Program-made: the position numbers and the translations under genes
Notes under the pieces: model-generated
The model's input: the letters and a program-made list of their open reading frames with translations, nothing else
What the model was told of the DNA's origin: nothing
Databases searched by the model: none
Shown: positions 1 to 6,031 of the stretch, in pieces
How positions within the stretch are numbered: position 1 is the first letter of the stretch
Layout of the letters: every line of letters starts with the position of its first letter
Source of the DNA: an uncultured Collinsella sp.
GTDB taxonomy: Bacteria > Actinomycetota > Coriobacteriia > Coriobacteriales > Coriobacteriaceae
Direction: 5' to 3'
Length of the DNA: 7,485 nt
Assembly: GCA_902493835.1 (NCBI GenBank)
Contig: CABURG010000082.1
Span: 1-7,485 of the forward strand

Positions 1-417
1 GCAGTTGTCGCCACGGCATCGTTCGGCACCCGTCCCCGCAACGCCCGGCAACACGTCGCGGGCCATGCGCGCGAGCATGCGCACTGTGCCCTGGCTGCGC
101 GAAAGCGGCTGCAGGTCGGCATCGTCGAGACGCGTGACCATGTCCGAGAACAGCATCTGGCGCTGCAAGTTGTCGACGAAACCGCGCCCGTCGCCCATAA
201 GCTCCCAAAGCGAGCGAAGCCACGATGTAGGCGTCTTGTAGTCAATACCCAGCGAAATCCCGGCTTCCGCCGCATCATGACGGCACAGGTCGAGCTCGGC
301 AAACGTAGGTGCCAGCAGCACGGCACGTCCGTGGCAGTCAACAAGGTCGGCAAGCAGCGCCGACTCGGCATCACTCAAATCCGTGCCGGCATTGGTGGTA
401 TAGATTCGAACAGGCAT
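1..417 (-). CDS. N-terminal part of a large protein, possibly AddB/RexB-like helicase-nuclease (runs off the window)
   Basis: The minus strand is open without a stop from an ATG at 415-417 to the window edge, giving 139 codons that begin MPVRIYTTNAGTDL. A GGAGG Shine-Dalgarno lies at 421-425, three bases from the ATG, which supports this start. The segment RAVLLAPTFAEL (about residues 31-42), then TPTSWLRSLWELMGDGR (about 62-78) and a run of Arg/Leu-rich helices, resemble the start of AddB/RexB-type or other superfamily-I-derived recombination proteins. Those proteins have a 'vLvP' strand followed by a substrate-loop strand ending in Thr. No Walker A motif is visible in this part, so the family is a guess; the coding call itself is much firmer. 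A possible promoter lies upstream, read on the minus strand: TTGGGC at 466-471 and GATTAT at 442-447, spacer 18. The gene follows the YerC-like gene but is separated from it by a terminator, so it is probably transcribed on its own. Confidence 0.6.
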   Translation of the reverse strand, partial: MPVRIYTTNAGTDLSDAESALLADLVDCHGRAVLLAPTFAELDLCRHDAAEAGISLGIDYKTPTSWLRSLWELMGDGRGFVDNLQRQMLFSDMVTRLDDADLQPLSRSQGTVRMLARMARDVLPGVAGTGAERCRGDNC

Positions 418-550
418 GGTCCTCCGCTCAAACTGTTCGCAATAATCAATGCATCCATCCTACCCGCCCAAGCGGACACATTGCCACCGCAGCTCCATCT
501 TTTGGTACAAAGCAACCTGACCCCAACGCACCAGCCGATTGCGGGCATAT

Positions 551-577
551 AAAAACCGCCCCCGGAGGAGCGGTTTT
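551..577 (-). terminator. Rho-independent terminator of the YerC-like gene
   Basis: An 8-bp perfect stem, AAAACCGC (552-559) with GCGGTTTT (570-577), can be extended inside by two C-G pairs. On the minus strand it is followed by a T-rich tail (TTTTTATAT). It sits about 25 bases after the stop codon at 601, so it ends the minus-strand transcript of the YerC-like gene and separates it from the next minus-strand gene. Confidence 0.85.
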
Positions 578-600
578 GTACAATTCGTTTTTGGCGCGGC

Positions 601-900
601 CTACTCGCCGTCCTCCAGCTTAATGAGGATTTTGCGGTAGCCACCGTACTCGCCGTTGAGCGCCTTGGACACACGGCTCACCGTGGTGGACGAAGCGCCA
701 GTACGGGCTTGAACCTCAACATAAGGCTCGCCCTCGTCCAGGTAACGCGCGACCTGCAGACGCTGCGATAGATCGCAAATCTCGCGCGGCGTGCAGATAT
801 CGGTCAAAAACGCTTGGATATCCTTCTCGTCGTCCAAAAGGCTAAATGCGTGGACCAGCTGCTTGACATCAGGCTTGTCAAACATGTTCTCGATATTCAT
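601..900 (-). CDS. YerC/YecD-family TrpR-like DNA-binding protein
   Basis: A 99-residue protein belonging to the Trp-repressor superfamily branch typified by Bacillus YerC, small cytoplasmic proteins of about 95-105 residues. The helical N-terminal part (KQLVHAFSLLDDEKDIQAFL, about 13-32) is followed by the family signature CTPREICDLSQRLQVARYL (36-54) and a helix-turn-helix at about 58-81 reading EPYVEVQARTGASSTTVSRV. That signature is nearly diagnostic. TrpR itself binds tryptophan to repress trp genes, but YerC-type proteins are not known to bind tryptophan and their ligand is unsettled, so no effector is claimed. The ATG at 898-900 has only a weak upstream GGTGAT-like ribosome site. The gene is monocistronic: terminator on one side, a divergent membrane-protein gene on the other. 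Confidence 0.92.
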   Translation of the reverse strand: MNIENMFDKPDVKQLVHAFSLLDDEKDIQAFLTDICTPREICDLSQRLQVARYLDEGEPYVEVQARTGASSTTVSRVSKALNGEYGGYRKILIKLEDGE

Positions 901-1224
901 CGATCACCGCCAAACCCGCCAAAAGGCATCGAAGTTGATACTGACATCGGGCATCGTTCGCCCGTTCTATGCAATAGGGCAACGCCTGTGGCTTTTGCCC
1001 GTAGCAGTTTAGCACACCACCAAACTAAAGCGACAAGACTCTCTGCCAGCGGCGCGTTTTTCAGGACGAACGCCGTTTAGAAACCGAATGCGCACGTAAG
1101 CTCCACGAATATTTGCGACAATGGGCGTCCAGGCAAGGCCCCGCGTTCGCGCAGCCGTGCAAGTCGCCACGGCAAGCTGCTTCACGCGTCACCAACTCTC
1201 CCCGCGCAAGAAAGGATCCCTACC
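901..1224. other. Divergent intergenic region with two small hairpins
   Basis: No convincing gene is present in these 324 bases. A hairpin lies at 977-1000: GGGCAA with TTGCCC outside, GCC with GGC inside, loop TGT. It would form the 5' end of the minus-strand transcript if the promoter at 1006-1036 is used. A second dyad, GCCGTG (1154-1159) with CACGGC (1168-1173), lies in the leader of the YvlD-like gene. A possible plus-strand promoter is TGC plus GACAAT (hexamer 1117-1122), similar in form to the TGC plus TACAAT element in front of mnmA. Neither hairpin has a T-run, so neither is a terminator. Confidence 0.45.
1006..1036 (-). promoter_or_regulatory. Candidate promoter for the YerC-like gene
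   Basis: On the minus strand there is an extended -10, TGC plus TAAACT (hexamer at 1006-1011), with a poor -35, TTGTCG at 1031-1036, spacer 19. Transcription would start near 999, giving a leader of about 100 bases that begins with the hairpin at 977-1000. The match is partial and the call rests mainly on the TGn extension. Confidence 0.3.
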
Positions 1225-1590
1225 ATGCGCTTTATGCTTAACTGGCTCTTTACTTCGATCGCCATCGCGATCGCCACGTTCCTCGTCCCCGGCATCCAAC
1301 CCTTCGGTTTCGCCGAGGCCTGGGTCTGTTTCGCCTTTGTGGGACTATTCCTCAACATCGTCGACTCGCTCGTCAAGCCGTTCCTCACGGTTATCTCGCT
1401 GCCGCTCACTATTATTACGCTTGGTTTTTTTCAGCTCGTAGTCAACAGCTTTATGCTCGAGCTGGCCAGCTACCTGTCGGTCAATCTGCTGGGCGCGGGT
1501 ATCTCCATCGCCAGCTTTGGATCGGCCTTTATGGGCAGCATCCTGGTATCCATCATGCGCAGCATTCTCGACAGCATCGCCGAGGGCTAA
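1225..1590 (+). CDS. YvlD-family (phage holin 4 superfamily) small membrane protein
   Basis: A 121-residue, strongly hydrophobic protein with four predicted membrane helices at roughly 4-24, 29-48, 54-78 and 96-115. It shows the conserved pattern of the YvlD / 'phage holin family 4' domain: N44, KP at 51-52, P60, TLGFF at 65-69 and N74. The family is normally 110-125 residues, so it looks complete. The family name comes from resemblance to mycobacteriophage holins; the chromosomal members are stand-alone envelope proteins of unclear function, and the Bacillus homologue belongs to a cell-envelope stress operon. The ATG is chosen because AAAGGA at 1211-1216 gives an 8-base spacing. The gene is followed by the bidirectional terminator at 1631-1669. 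I find no lysin or other phage gene nearby. Confidence 0.9.
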   Translation: MRFMLNWLFTSIAIAIATFLVPGIQPFGFAEAWVCFAFVGLFLNIVDSLVKPFLTVISLPLTIITLGFFQLVVNSFMLELASYLSVNLLGAGISIASFGSAFMGSILVSIMRSILDSIAEG

Positions 1591-1630
1591 AACGGCCATT
1601 CCGGCCGTGCCCGTCTCAACAGCCTAAAAC

Positions 1631-1669
1631 GAAGGCCGCCCATCGCAAAAATGGGCGGCCTTCTTATTT
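1631..1669. terminator. Strong bidirectional intrinsic terminator
   Basis: A 13-bp perfect stem, GAAGGCCGCCCAT (1631-1643) with its complement (1651-1663), encloses a 7-base loop. On the plus strand it runs into TTCTTATTT; on the minus strand it is followed by GTTTTA. It lies between the convergent YvlD-like gene and the Rrf2 regulator and can serve both. A smaller dyad, ACGGCC/GGCCGT at 1592-1608, directly after the YvlD-like stop, has no T-run. Confidence 0.92.
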
Positions 1670-1731
1670 GCCAAGTTTCAAAGGGCGAGAGAATCTACCA
1701 TTTCTACCCCGTCCCCAAATGCAGGTGTGGG

Positions 1732-2160
1732 TTAGATGACGTAGTCGTAGCCATGGTTGGGAGCGACAAGCTGATCGAGCGTCACACCGTCGAGGTAGTC
1801 GTTGATGAGCTTGTCCAGGTTCTTCCACACGTCGAGCGTGGGGCACTCATCCGAACGTGAGCAGCCCTTGCAGTCGCCATCCAGGCAGGCGACCGGCGCC
1901 AGGCTGCCCTCGGTCAGGCGCAAGATCTCGCCCACCGTGTACTGCTCGGGCGGGCGCGTGAGCACGTAGCCGCCGCCCTTGCCACGCATGCCCGAGAGCA
2001 TGTTGGCACGTACGAGCGTAGCCAAGATGTTCTCGAGATATTTCTCGGAAATCCCCTGTCGCGCCGCGATCTCTTTGAGCGGGATGCGACCGGCCGCCTG
2101 GTGCTCGGCCAGATCGACCATAACGCGCAGGGCATATCTGCCCTTAGTAGAAACCAACAT
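1732..2160 (-). CDS. Rrf2/IscR-family transcriptional regulator with four-cysteine cluster
   Basis: A 142-residue Rrf2-family regulator; family members are usually 130-165 residues. The winged helix-turn-helix occupies about residues 1-68 (start MLVSTKGRYALRVMVDLA; recognition region GISEKYLENILATLVRANML; wing MRGKGGGYVLTRP). A long dimerisation helix follows. The region between holds four cysteines: C92, C97, C100 and C106. E. coli IscR binds a 2Fe-2S cluster with C92, C98 and C104, so cluster binding is plausible here, but the spacing differs and this is inference. The conserved C-terminal helix WKNLDKLINDYLDGVTLDQL is present. The gene is divergent from cysK, which suggests it controls cysteine synthesis, as CymR does in Firmicutes; CymR, however, lacks such a cluster. 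The start at 2158-2160 has GAAAGG at 2172-2177, spacing 11. Confidence 0.92.
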   Translation of the reverse strand: MLVSTKGRYALRVMVDLAEHQAAGRIPLKEIAARQGISEKYLENILATLVRANMLSGMRGKGGGYVLTRPPEQYTVGEILRLTEGSLAPVACLDGDCKGCSRSDECPTLDVWKNLDKLINDYLDGVTLDQLVAPNHGYDYVI

Positions 2161-2196
2161 GTATAGTGCTGCCTTTCGGTCATTTAGTCCGTAGAA

Positions 2197-2224
2197 ATTC
2201 TAGCCGAAAAATTGGTTTTGAAAA
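2197..2224 (-). promoter_or_regulatory. Promoter of the Rrf2 regulator gene
   Basis: On the minus strand, -10 TAGAAT (2197-2202, 5 of 6 consensus) and -35 TTTTCA (2219-2224, 4 of 6) are separated by 16 bases. The spacer holds the small dyad AAAA-CCAA-TTTT, a possible autoregulatory site. Transcription would begin about 30 bases before the start codon. Confidence 0.55.
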
Positions 2225-2273
2225 TACCCATTCCCGTCAAGATGGTTAATCGACTCGTAATAATCTTCTATTT

Positions 2274-2306
2274 CCTATTGCGTTACTAGGCTTTAGTGTC
2301 TACTAT
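2274..2306 (+). promoter_or_regulatory. Promoter of cysK with an overlapping dyad
   Basis: A -35-like TTGCGT (2279-2284) and -10 TACTAT (2301-2306) are separated by 16 bases. The interrupted dyad CCTA-N9-TAGG (2274-2277 and 2287-2290) covers the -35, which is where a repressor site would be expected. The start would be near 2313, leaving a leader of about 100 bases. Both hexamers are imperfect (3 and 4 of 6), so this is a candidate. Confidence 0.4.
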
Positions 2307-2334
2307 GCTTGCCAACAGCAAAACGAACAACCTA

Positions 2335-2382
2335 TACGGTTTGTGGGTTTCGCTGCTACACACACCGTAAAACCACACGGTA
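2335..2382 (+). repeat. Structured cysK leader: one inverted and two direct copies of a CACACSGTA element
   Basis: CACACCGTA (2361-2369) and CACACGGTA (2374-2382) are direct copies 13 bases apart. TACGGTTTGTG (2335-2345) is an inverted copy that pairs with CACACACCGTA (2359-2369) at 10 of 11 positions around a 13-base loop. ACCGT (2364-2368) can instead pair with ACGGT at 2377-2381. If transcribed, the leader can therefore form two mutually exclusive hairpins. There is no terminator T-run, so this could also be a DNA-level operator array. Confidence 0.5.
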
Positions 2383-2413
2383 TCCAGTCATTTGAACACT
2401 TTGGAGGTTCATC

Positions 2414-3352
2414 ATGAGCAATGTTTACACGTCCATCGATCAGCTTATCGGCCACACTCCGCTTCTGGAGCTCACTCACTTTGAGGCCGATGAGGACCTC
2501 AAGGCCCGCGTGCTCGTCAAGCTGGAATACTTCAACCCCGCCGGCTCCGTCAAAGACCGCGTCGCCAAGAACATGATCGACGAGGCCGAGAAGGCCGGCA
2601 AGCTCGTGCGCGGCGGCGACTACACCATCATCGAGCCCACGAGCGGCAACACCGGCGTCGGCATCGCCTCGGTGGCGGCTGCCCGCGGCTACAAGGTGAT
2701 CATCACCATGCCCGAGACCATGTCCGTCGAGCGCCGTAAGCTCATGCAGGCGTACGGCGCACAGCTCGTGCTCACCGACGGTTCCAAGGGCATGAAGGGC
2801 GCCATCGCCAAGGCCGAGGAGCTGCAGAAGGAGACCCCCAACAGCATTATCGCCGGCCAGTTTGTGAACCCCGCCAACCCCGCCATCCACAAGGCCACGA
2901 CCGGCCCCGAGATCTGGGATGACACCGACGGCGAGGTCGACATCTTCGTCGCCGGCGTTGGAACCGGCGGCACCGTGACCGGCGTGGGTGAGTTCCTCAA
3001 GGAGCAGAACCCCGAGATTCAGGTTGTCGCCGTTGAGCCTGCCACTTCCCCGGTGCTCTCCAAGGGCCAAGCCGGCCCGCACAAGATCCAGGGTATCGGC
3101 GCCGGCTTTGTGCCCGACGTCCTCGACACCCAGGTCTATGACGAGATCATCCCCGTCGAGAACGACGACGCCTTTGCGACCGGCCGCGCCGTGGGCCACA
3201 AGGAGGGCGTGCTCGTGGGCATTTCGTCCGGCGCCGCCGTGTGGGCCGCACTGCAGCTGGCCAAGCGCCCCGAGAACGAGGGCAAGACCATCGTGGCCCT
3301 GCTTGCCGACACCGGCGAGCGCTACCTGTCCACGGCGCTCTTCCAGGACTAG
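2414..3352 (+). CDS. cysK: Cysteine synthase (O-acetylserine sulfhydrylase)
   Basis: A 312-residue, pyridoxal-phosphate enzyme that makes L-cysteine from O-acetyl-L-serine and sulfide in the cytoplasm, the last step of cysteine synthesis. Visible hallmarks are NPAGSVKDR with the Schiff-base lysine K47, the substrate loop PTSGNTGVG at 75-83, the phosphate-binding glycine loop GVGTGGTVTG at 181-190, the loop HKIQGIGAGF at 223-232, SSGA at 271-274 near the pyridine ring, and the C-terminal GERYLSTALF typical of CysK. Length and motifs are complete and all key residues are present. CysM-type activity cannot be excluded from motifs alone. The start is fixed by GGAGG at 2403-2407, spacing 6. A 7-bp hairpin (3358-3364 with 3368-3374) follows the stop at once, without a T-run. 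No cysE is in the window. Confidence 0.96.
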   Translation: MSNVYTSIDQLIGHTPLLELTHFEADEDLKARVLVKLEYFNPAGSVKDRVAKNMIDEAEKAGKLVRGGDYTIIEPTSGNTGVGIASVAAARGYKVIITMPETMSVERRKLMQAYGAQLVLTDGSKGMKGAIAKAEELQKETPNSIIAGQFVNPANPAIHKATTGPEIWDDTDGEVDIFVAGVGTGGTVTGVGEFLKEQNPEIQVVAVEPATSPVLSKGQAGPHKIQGIGAGFVPDVLDTQVYDEIIPVENDDAFATGRAVGHKEGVLVGISSGAAVWAALQLAKRPENEGKTIVALLADTGERYLSTALFQD

Positions 3353-3452
3353 AGCTTCTCGTTCTGAGAACGAGTCCAAGGCACGCCGGTCTCCCCTCTC
3401 TTCTGGCAGCCCGGGCTCATCTCAACAGGGTGTCCCACACGACGCCCGAACT

Positions 3453-3461
3453 TGCTACAAT
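3453..3461 (+). promoter_or_regulatory. Extended -10 promoter in front of mnmA
   Basis: TGC plus TACAAT (hexamer 3456-3461) is a near-consensus extended -10. No good -35 is seen at the usual distance, which extended -10 promoters can tolerate. The start would fall near 3468, inside the left arm of the hairpin at 3466-3493. Confidence 0.5.
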
Positions 3462-3465
3462 GTCT

Positions 3466-3504
3466 GCGGCGCGGAACCAGCCTCCCGCGCCGCTTTTCTT
3501 TTTT
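3466..3504 (+). terminator. Intrinsic terminator between cysK and mnmA
   Basis: A perfect 9-bp all-GC stem, GCGGCGCGG (3466-3474) with CCGCGCCGC (3485-3493), has a 10-base loop and is followed by TTTTCTTTTTT. This is textbook for ending the cysK transcript about 150 bases past its stop. Because it lies just downstream of the extended -10, it may also act as an attenuator for mnmA transcripts. Confidence 0.88.
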
Positions 3505-3533
3505 GGCCACATGCCACCAAGGAGAACCTCCCC

Positions 3534-4634
3534 ATGCACAACAAGCGCGTGCTCGTCGCCATGAGCGGCGGCGTCGATTCCAGCGTGACCGCGTATCTGC
3601 TCAAAAGTCAGGGTTACGAATGCGTCGGCGCCACCATGCGCCTCACCTGTCCCGCACCCGATCCCGTCACGGGCATGAGTAAGGTCGACCGTGACATCGC
3701 CGATGCAAAGGCCGTCGCCGATCGCCTGGGGATACCTCACCATGTGCTCGACCTGCAGCAGGCCTTCGACCGCAACGTGATCGAGCGCTTCGTGACTGCC
3801 TATCAGGAGGGGCTGACGCCCAACCCGTGCATCATCTGCAACCGCCATATTAAGTTTGGCGCGTTGCTCGATGCAGCGCTCGATATGGGCTGCGGCTACA
3901 TCGCCACAGGTCACTACGCCAAAACGAGCCAGGCGTCCGACGGCACCTGGCAGCTGCACCGTGGCGAGGACCCAAAGAAGGACCAAAGCTACTTTTTGTA
4001 TTCGCTTACGCAGGAGCGCTTGGCACGCACAATCTTTCCGCTGGCAGGCCTGGACAAAGAGCGCGACGTGCGCCGGATTGCCGCCGAGCAGGGCTTCATA
4101 AACGCCAAGAAGGCCGAGAGCGAGGATATCTGCTTTATCGCGGACGGCGACTATGCAGGCTATATCGAGCGTCGGTGCGGGCATCCCGCTATACCGGGCG
4201 ATATCGTATGGCGCGACGGCAGCGTGGTCGGACGCCATAACGGCGCGCTGCGCTATACCATAGGCCAGCGCAAGGGCCTGGGCGTCGCGATGGCGCACCC
4301 CGTGTATGTGACGGGCGTCGATACCGCCAACAACATTGTGCATCTTGGCGAGGCCGAGGACCTGACGGCCGCAGCGCTCACGGCCAATGACTGGATCTGG
4401 AGCGTCCCTGCCGACCGCATGGAGGCAGAGCTCGATGCCGGCGGCATTCGCGTGGGCGCCAAGTACCGCTACCGTCAGAAAGACCAGGCAGCGACCCTTA
4501 CGCGCGGCGAAGACGGGCAAATGCTGCTGACTTTTGACGAGCCGCAGCGAGCCATCGCCCCCGGCCAAGCCGTTGTAGTCTACCGCGGCGACATCGTCCT
4601 CGGCGGCGGCACGGTGACCGGCGCACTTAAGTAG
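3534..4634 (+). CDS. mnmA: tRNA-specific 2-thiouridylase MnmA
   Basis: A 366-residue cytoplasmic enzyme that puts sulfur on C2 of U34 in tRNA Lys, Glu and Gln, using ATP to adenylate the base and persulfide sulfur passed from a cysteine desulfurase. The PP-loop SGGVDSS is at 11-17. The catalytic pair is C99 (NPCIICN) and C200 (EDICFI), matching E. coli C102 and C199. GHYA (127-130), DQSYFL (150-155), YTIGQRKGLG (241-250) and the C-terminal barrel with DEPQRAIAPGQAVVVY (335-350) are all present, at normal length. The same frame is open far upstream, to 2988, but that part lies inside cysK in another frame. The ATG at 3534, with AAGGAG at 3519-3524 (spacing 9), is clearly the start. It is probably transcribed apart from cysK, and ends 8 bases from the convergent kinase gene with no terminator between. 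Confidence 0.96.
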   Translation: MHNKRVLVAMSGGVDSSVTAYLLKSQGYECVGATMRLTCPAPDPVTGMSKVDRDIADAKAVADRLGIPHHVLDLQQAFDRNVIERFVTAYQEGLTPNPCIICNRHIKFGALLDAALDMGCGYIATGHYAKTSQASDGTWQLHRGEDPKKDQSYFLYSLTQERLARTIFPLAGLDKERDVRRIAAEQGFINAKKAESEDICFIADGDYAGYIERRCGHPAIPGDIVWRDGSVVGRHNGALRYTIGQRKGLGVAMAHPVYVTGVDTANNIVHLGEAEDLTAAALTANDWIWSVPADRMEAELDAGGIRVGAKYRYRQKDQAATLTRGEDGQMLLTFDEPQRAIAPGQAVVVYRGDIVLGGGTVTGALK

Positions 4635-4642
4635 CCGCGGGA

Positions 4643-6016
4643 TTATCGCCGCACGTGTCGAAGTACTTCAACAGCGGCATTCACCTCGATAACGCGACGC
4701 TCCAGGCCGCGGCGAATGGACACGAGTCGACCCTCCGCCGTCGCCCATTCGCTCTGCGAAAGAATCTCAATCGCATCATCAACAAATCCGTTGAGTCGTG
4801 ATGAATCGAACCAATCGAGCGAGTCCGCAAGCGCCAGCTGGACGGAAGGGTCGGGGCCAAACGGCTTAGCGGAAAACCCAAACTCCCCAGCTGCGAGCAC
4901 GGCAGTTGGTATGTTGTACCACAAGCAGTTGCCGCTATCGAACAGCGGTGCAGGCCTTATCTCCAAGGTATCGACATTGCGGATGATGCCGAAGTTTCGC
5001 CAATGGCGATCGCTGTTAGCTAAAAGAGCATCACAAACGATCATCTGCGACATAGACCTTCTCACGGTAGCCTCGTCTGCTCCATGCTTACCAAGAAAGC
5101 GGCAGTACCGGTCGTACGTCGAGCTTCCTCGCTGGCCGCCAAGGGCGTTCTTAACGTAAACAGCCGGAACATATTCCTCGCGGCCGTCAAGAAAATCCTC
5201 GCACAGGCACACGGGGCCATCGAACATGCGCTCAACCGTGTAAGGAACAAACTCCCCCTTGGGAAGCAAGCGACGATGCAGAGCCGTTGCAACCGCTTCG
5301 TTAAAGGGCCGTTGGTCGTCCATGCCGCACCCCTTGACCAGAACGCGAACACCGTTGCGAATCATCCACGATTTAGGAAGCTCGCCCTCGGATGTGTTGT
5401 CGGGATTTTTAAGACCGATGCCCTCCAGCCAACCCGAACGCTCCTCGGGCGCCGATCGCTCAAAATCATTCTCGAAGTAATTGAGGTTTCGCCATTCGAG
5501 CCCGTCGCATTCTGCCGGCCGCAGCCAATAGCAATCCGAAAGCGAGAGGCCCAGGCACTGAACCGGCACCTCAACGCCGTTGACAATCCCCAGCTCGCGG
5601 TAGCGCGAGATAAGCCCAGGGCGAACATCGGGCACCGACCGATGCCCCCACCACGCGTTGAGCTCCCGCTTATTCACCGTTGGAGAAGAGCTCGAGCATG
5701 TGCCAAACGGCATTCGTTGCGCATCGAGGACCTCGGCGATTTCGAAGGAAAACTCTCGCGTCGGATCAAACGAAACACGCGCAACCTCGTAATCGGCGGA
5801 CATCAGCGTAAACTTGCGCCCCACATCGGCCGCAGGACGGCGTCCACGTTTGCGGACCTTTTGATAGGCGATCGCAGAATTGTACTCGACCAACTTCCGG
5901 CCGCCCACAATATCGCACACAAGCGTCCCCGATGCGGCAAGTTGCGATATGCGGGCTTTCGTAACGCCCAACAGGCGGGCAGCATCACCCATAGACAAGT
6001 ACTCAGATGTATTCAT
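4643..6016 (-). CDS. HTH-HipA-like kinase fusion protein
   Basis: A 457-residue protein joining a DNA-binding domain to a HipA-type kinase. Residues about 3-57 form an excisionase/MerR-like helix-turn-helix (YLSMGDAARLLGVTKARISQL), then a basic linker RKRGRRP. The middle part (about 70-185) includes LNAWWGHRSVPDVRP and LGLSLSDCYWLRP, seen in uncharacterised HipA-like proteins. The kinase core has WMIRNGVRVLVKG with the probable ATP lysine K228, FNEA with E240, the catalytic loop NSDRHWRNFG with D336, and PLFDSG with the metal-binding D360, equivalent to DFG. All catalytic residues are present, so it looks active. Classical HipA toxins phosphorylate an aminoacyl-tRNA synthetase; the target here is unknown. 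No separate HipB-like antitoxin flanks it. I chose the ATG at 6014-6016 because GAGGTGAT (6024-6031) precedes it by 7 bases; GTG (6028) and ATG (6025) upstream overlap that site. Confidence 0.85.
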   Translation of the reverse strand: MNTSEYLSMGDAARLLGVTKARISQLAASGTLVCDIVGGRKLVEYNSAIAYQKVRKRGRRPAADVGRKFTLMSADYEVARVSFDPTREFSFEIAEVLDAQRMPFGTCSSSSPTVNKRELNAWWGHRSVPDVRPGLISRYRELGIVNGVEVPVQCLGLSLSDCYWLRPAECDGLEWRNLNYFENDFERSAPEERSGWLEGIGLKNPDNTSEGELPKSWMIRNGVRVLVKGCGMDDQRPFNEAVATALHRRLLPKGEFVPYTVERMFDGPVCLCEDFLDGREEYVPAVYVKNALGGQRGSSTYDRYCRFLGKHGADEATVRRSMSQMIVCDALLANSDRHWRNFGIIRNVDTLEIRPAPLFDSGNCLWYNIPTAVLAAGEFGFSAKPFGPDPSVQLALADSLDWFDSSRLNGFVDDAIEILSQSEWATAEGRLVSIRRGLERRVIEVNAAVEVLRHVRR

Positions 6017-6023
6017 ATGCCGC

Positions 6024-6031
6024 ATCACCTC
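6024..6031 (-). promoter_or_regulatory. Ribosome binding site that decides the kinase start
   Basis: GAGGTGAT on the minus strand matches the anti-Shine-Dalgarno sequence over eight bases. It lies 7 bases from the ATG at 6014-6016 and overlaps the in-frame GTG and ATG codons at 6023-6028, which therefore cannot be well served. Confidence 0.7.

Noticed and set aside
5..241. 78-codon plus-strand frame at the left edge
   Set aside because: Shadow of the partial minus-strand gene, whose frame runs through and has an SD-supported start.
1225..1590. Prophage signal from the 'phage holin' family name
   Set aside because: YvlD-family proteins are common chromosomal membrane proteins; no lysin, integrase, attachment site or structural gene is nearby.
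3358..3374. CTCGTTC/GAACGAG hairpin after cysK as its terminator
   Set aside because: No T-run follows; the GC hairpin with T-run at 3466-3504 is the better terminator.
2303..3379. 358-codon open frame on the minus strand opposite cysK
   Set aside because: Gly/Leu/Val/His-rich shadow of a GC-rich gene; it lies wholly opposite cysK, which has full family motifs, and its protein resembles nothing recognisable.
2988..3533. Upstream extension of the mnmA frame
   Set aside because: It overlaps cysK in another frame, encodes Ser/Arg/Pro-rich nonsense and crosses a terminator; MnmA proteins begin a few residues before the PP-loop.
3417..4568. 383-codon open frame on the minus strand opposite mnmA
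   Set aside because: Antisense shadow of mnmA with no motif and no ribosome site.
6017..6028. GTG or ATG at 6023-6028 as the kinase start
   Set aside because: These codons overlap the GAGGTGAT ribosome site that is well spaced for the ATG at 6014-6016.
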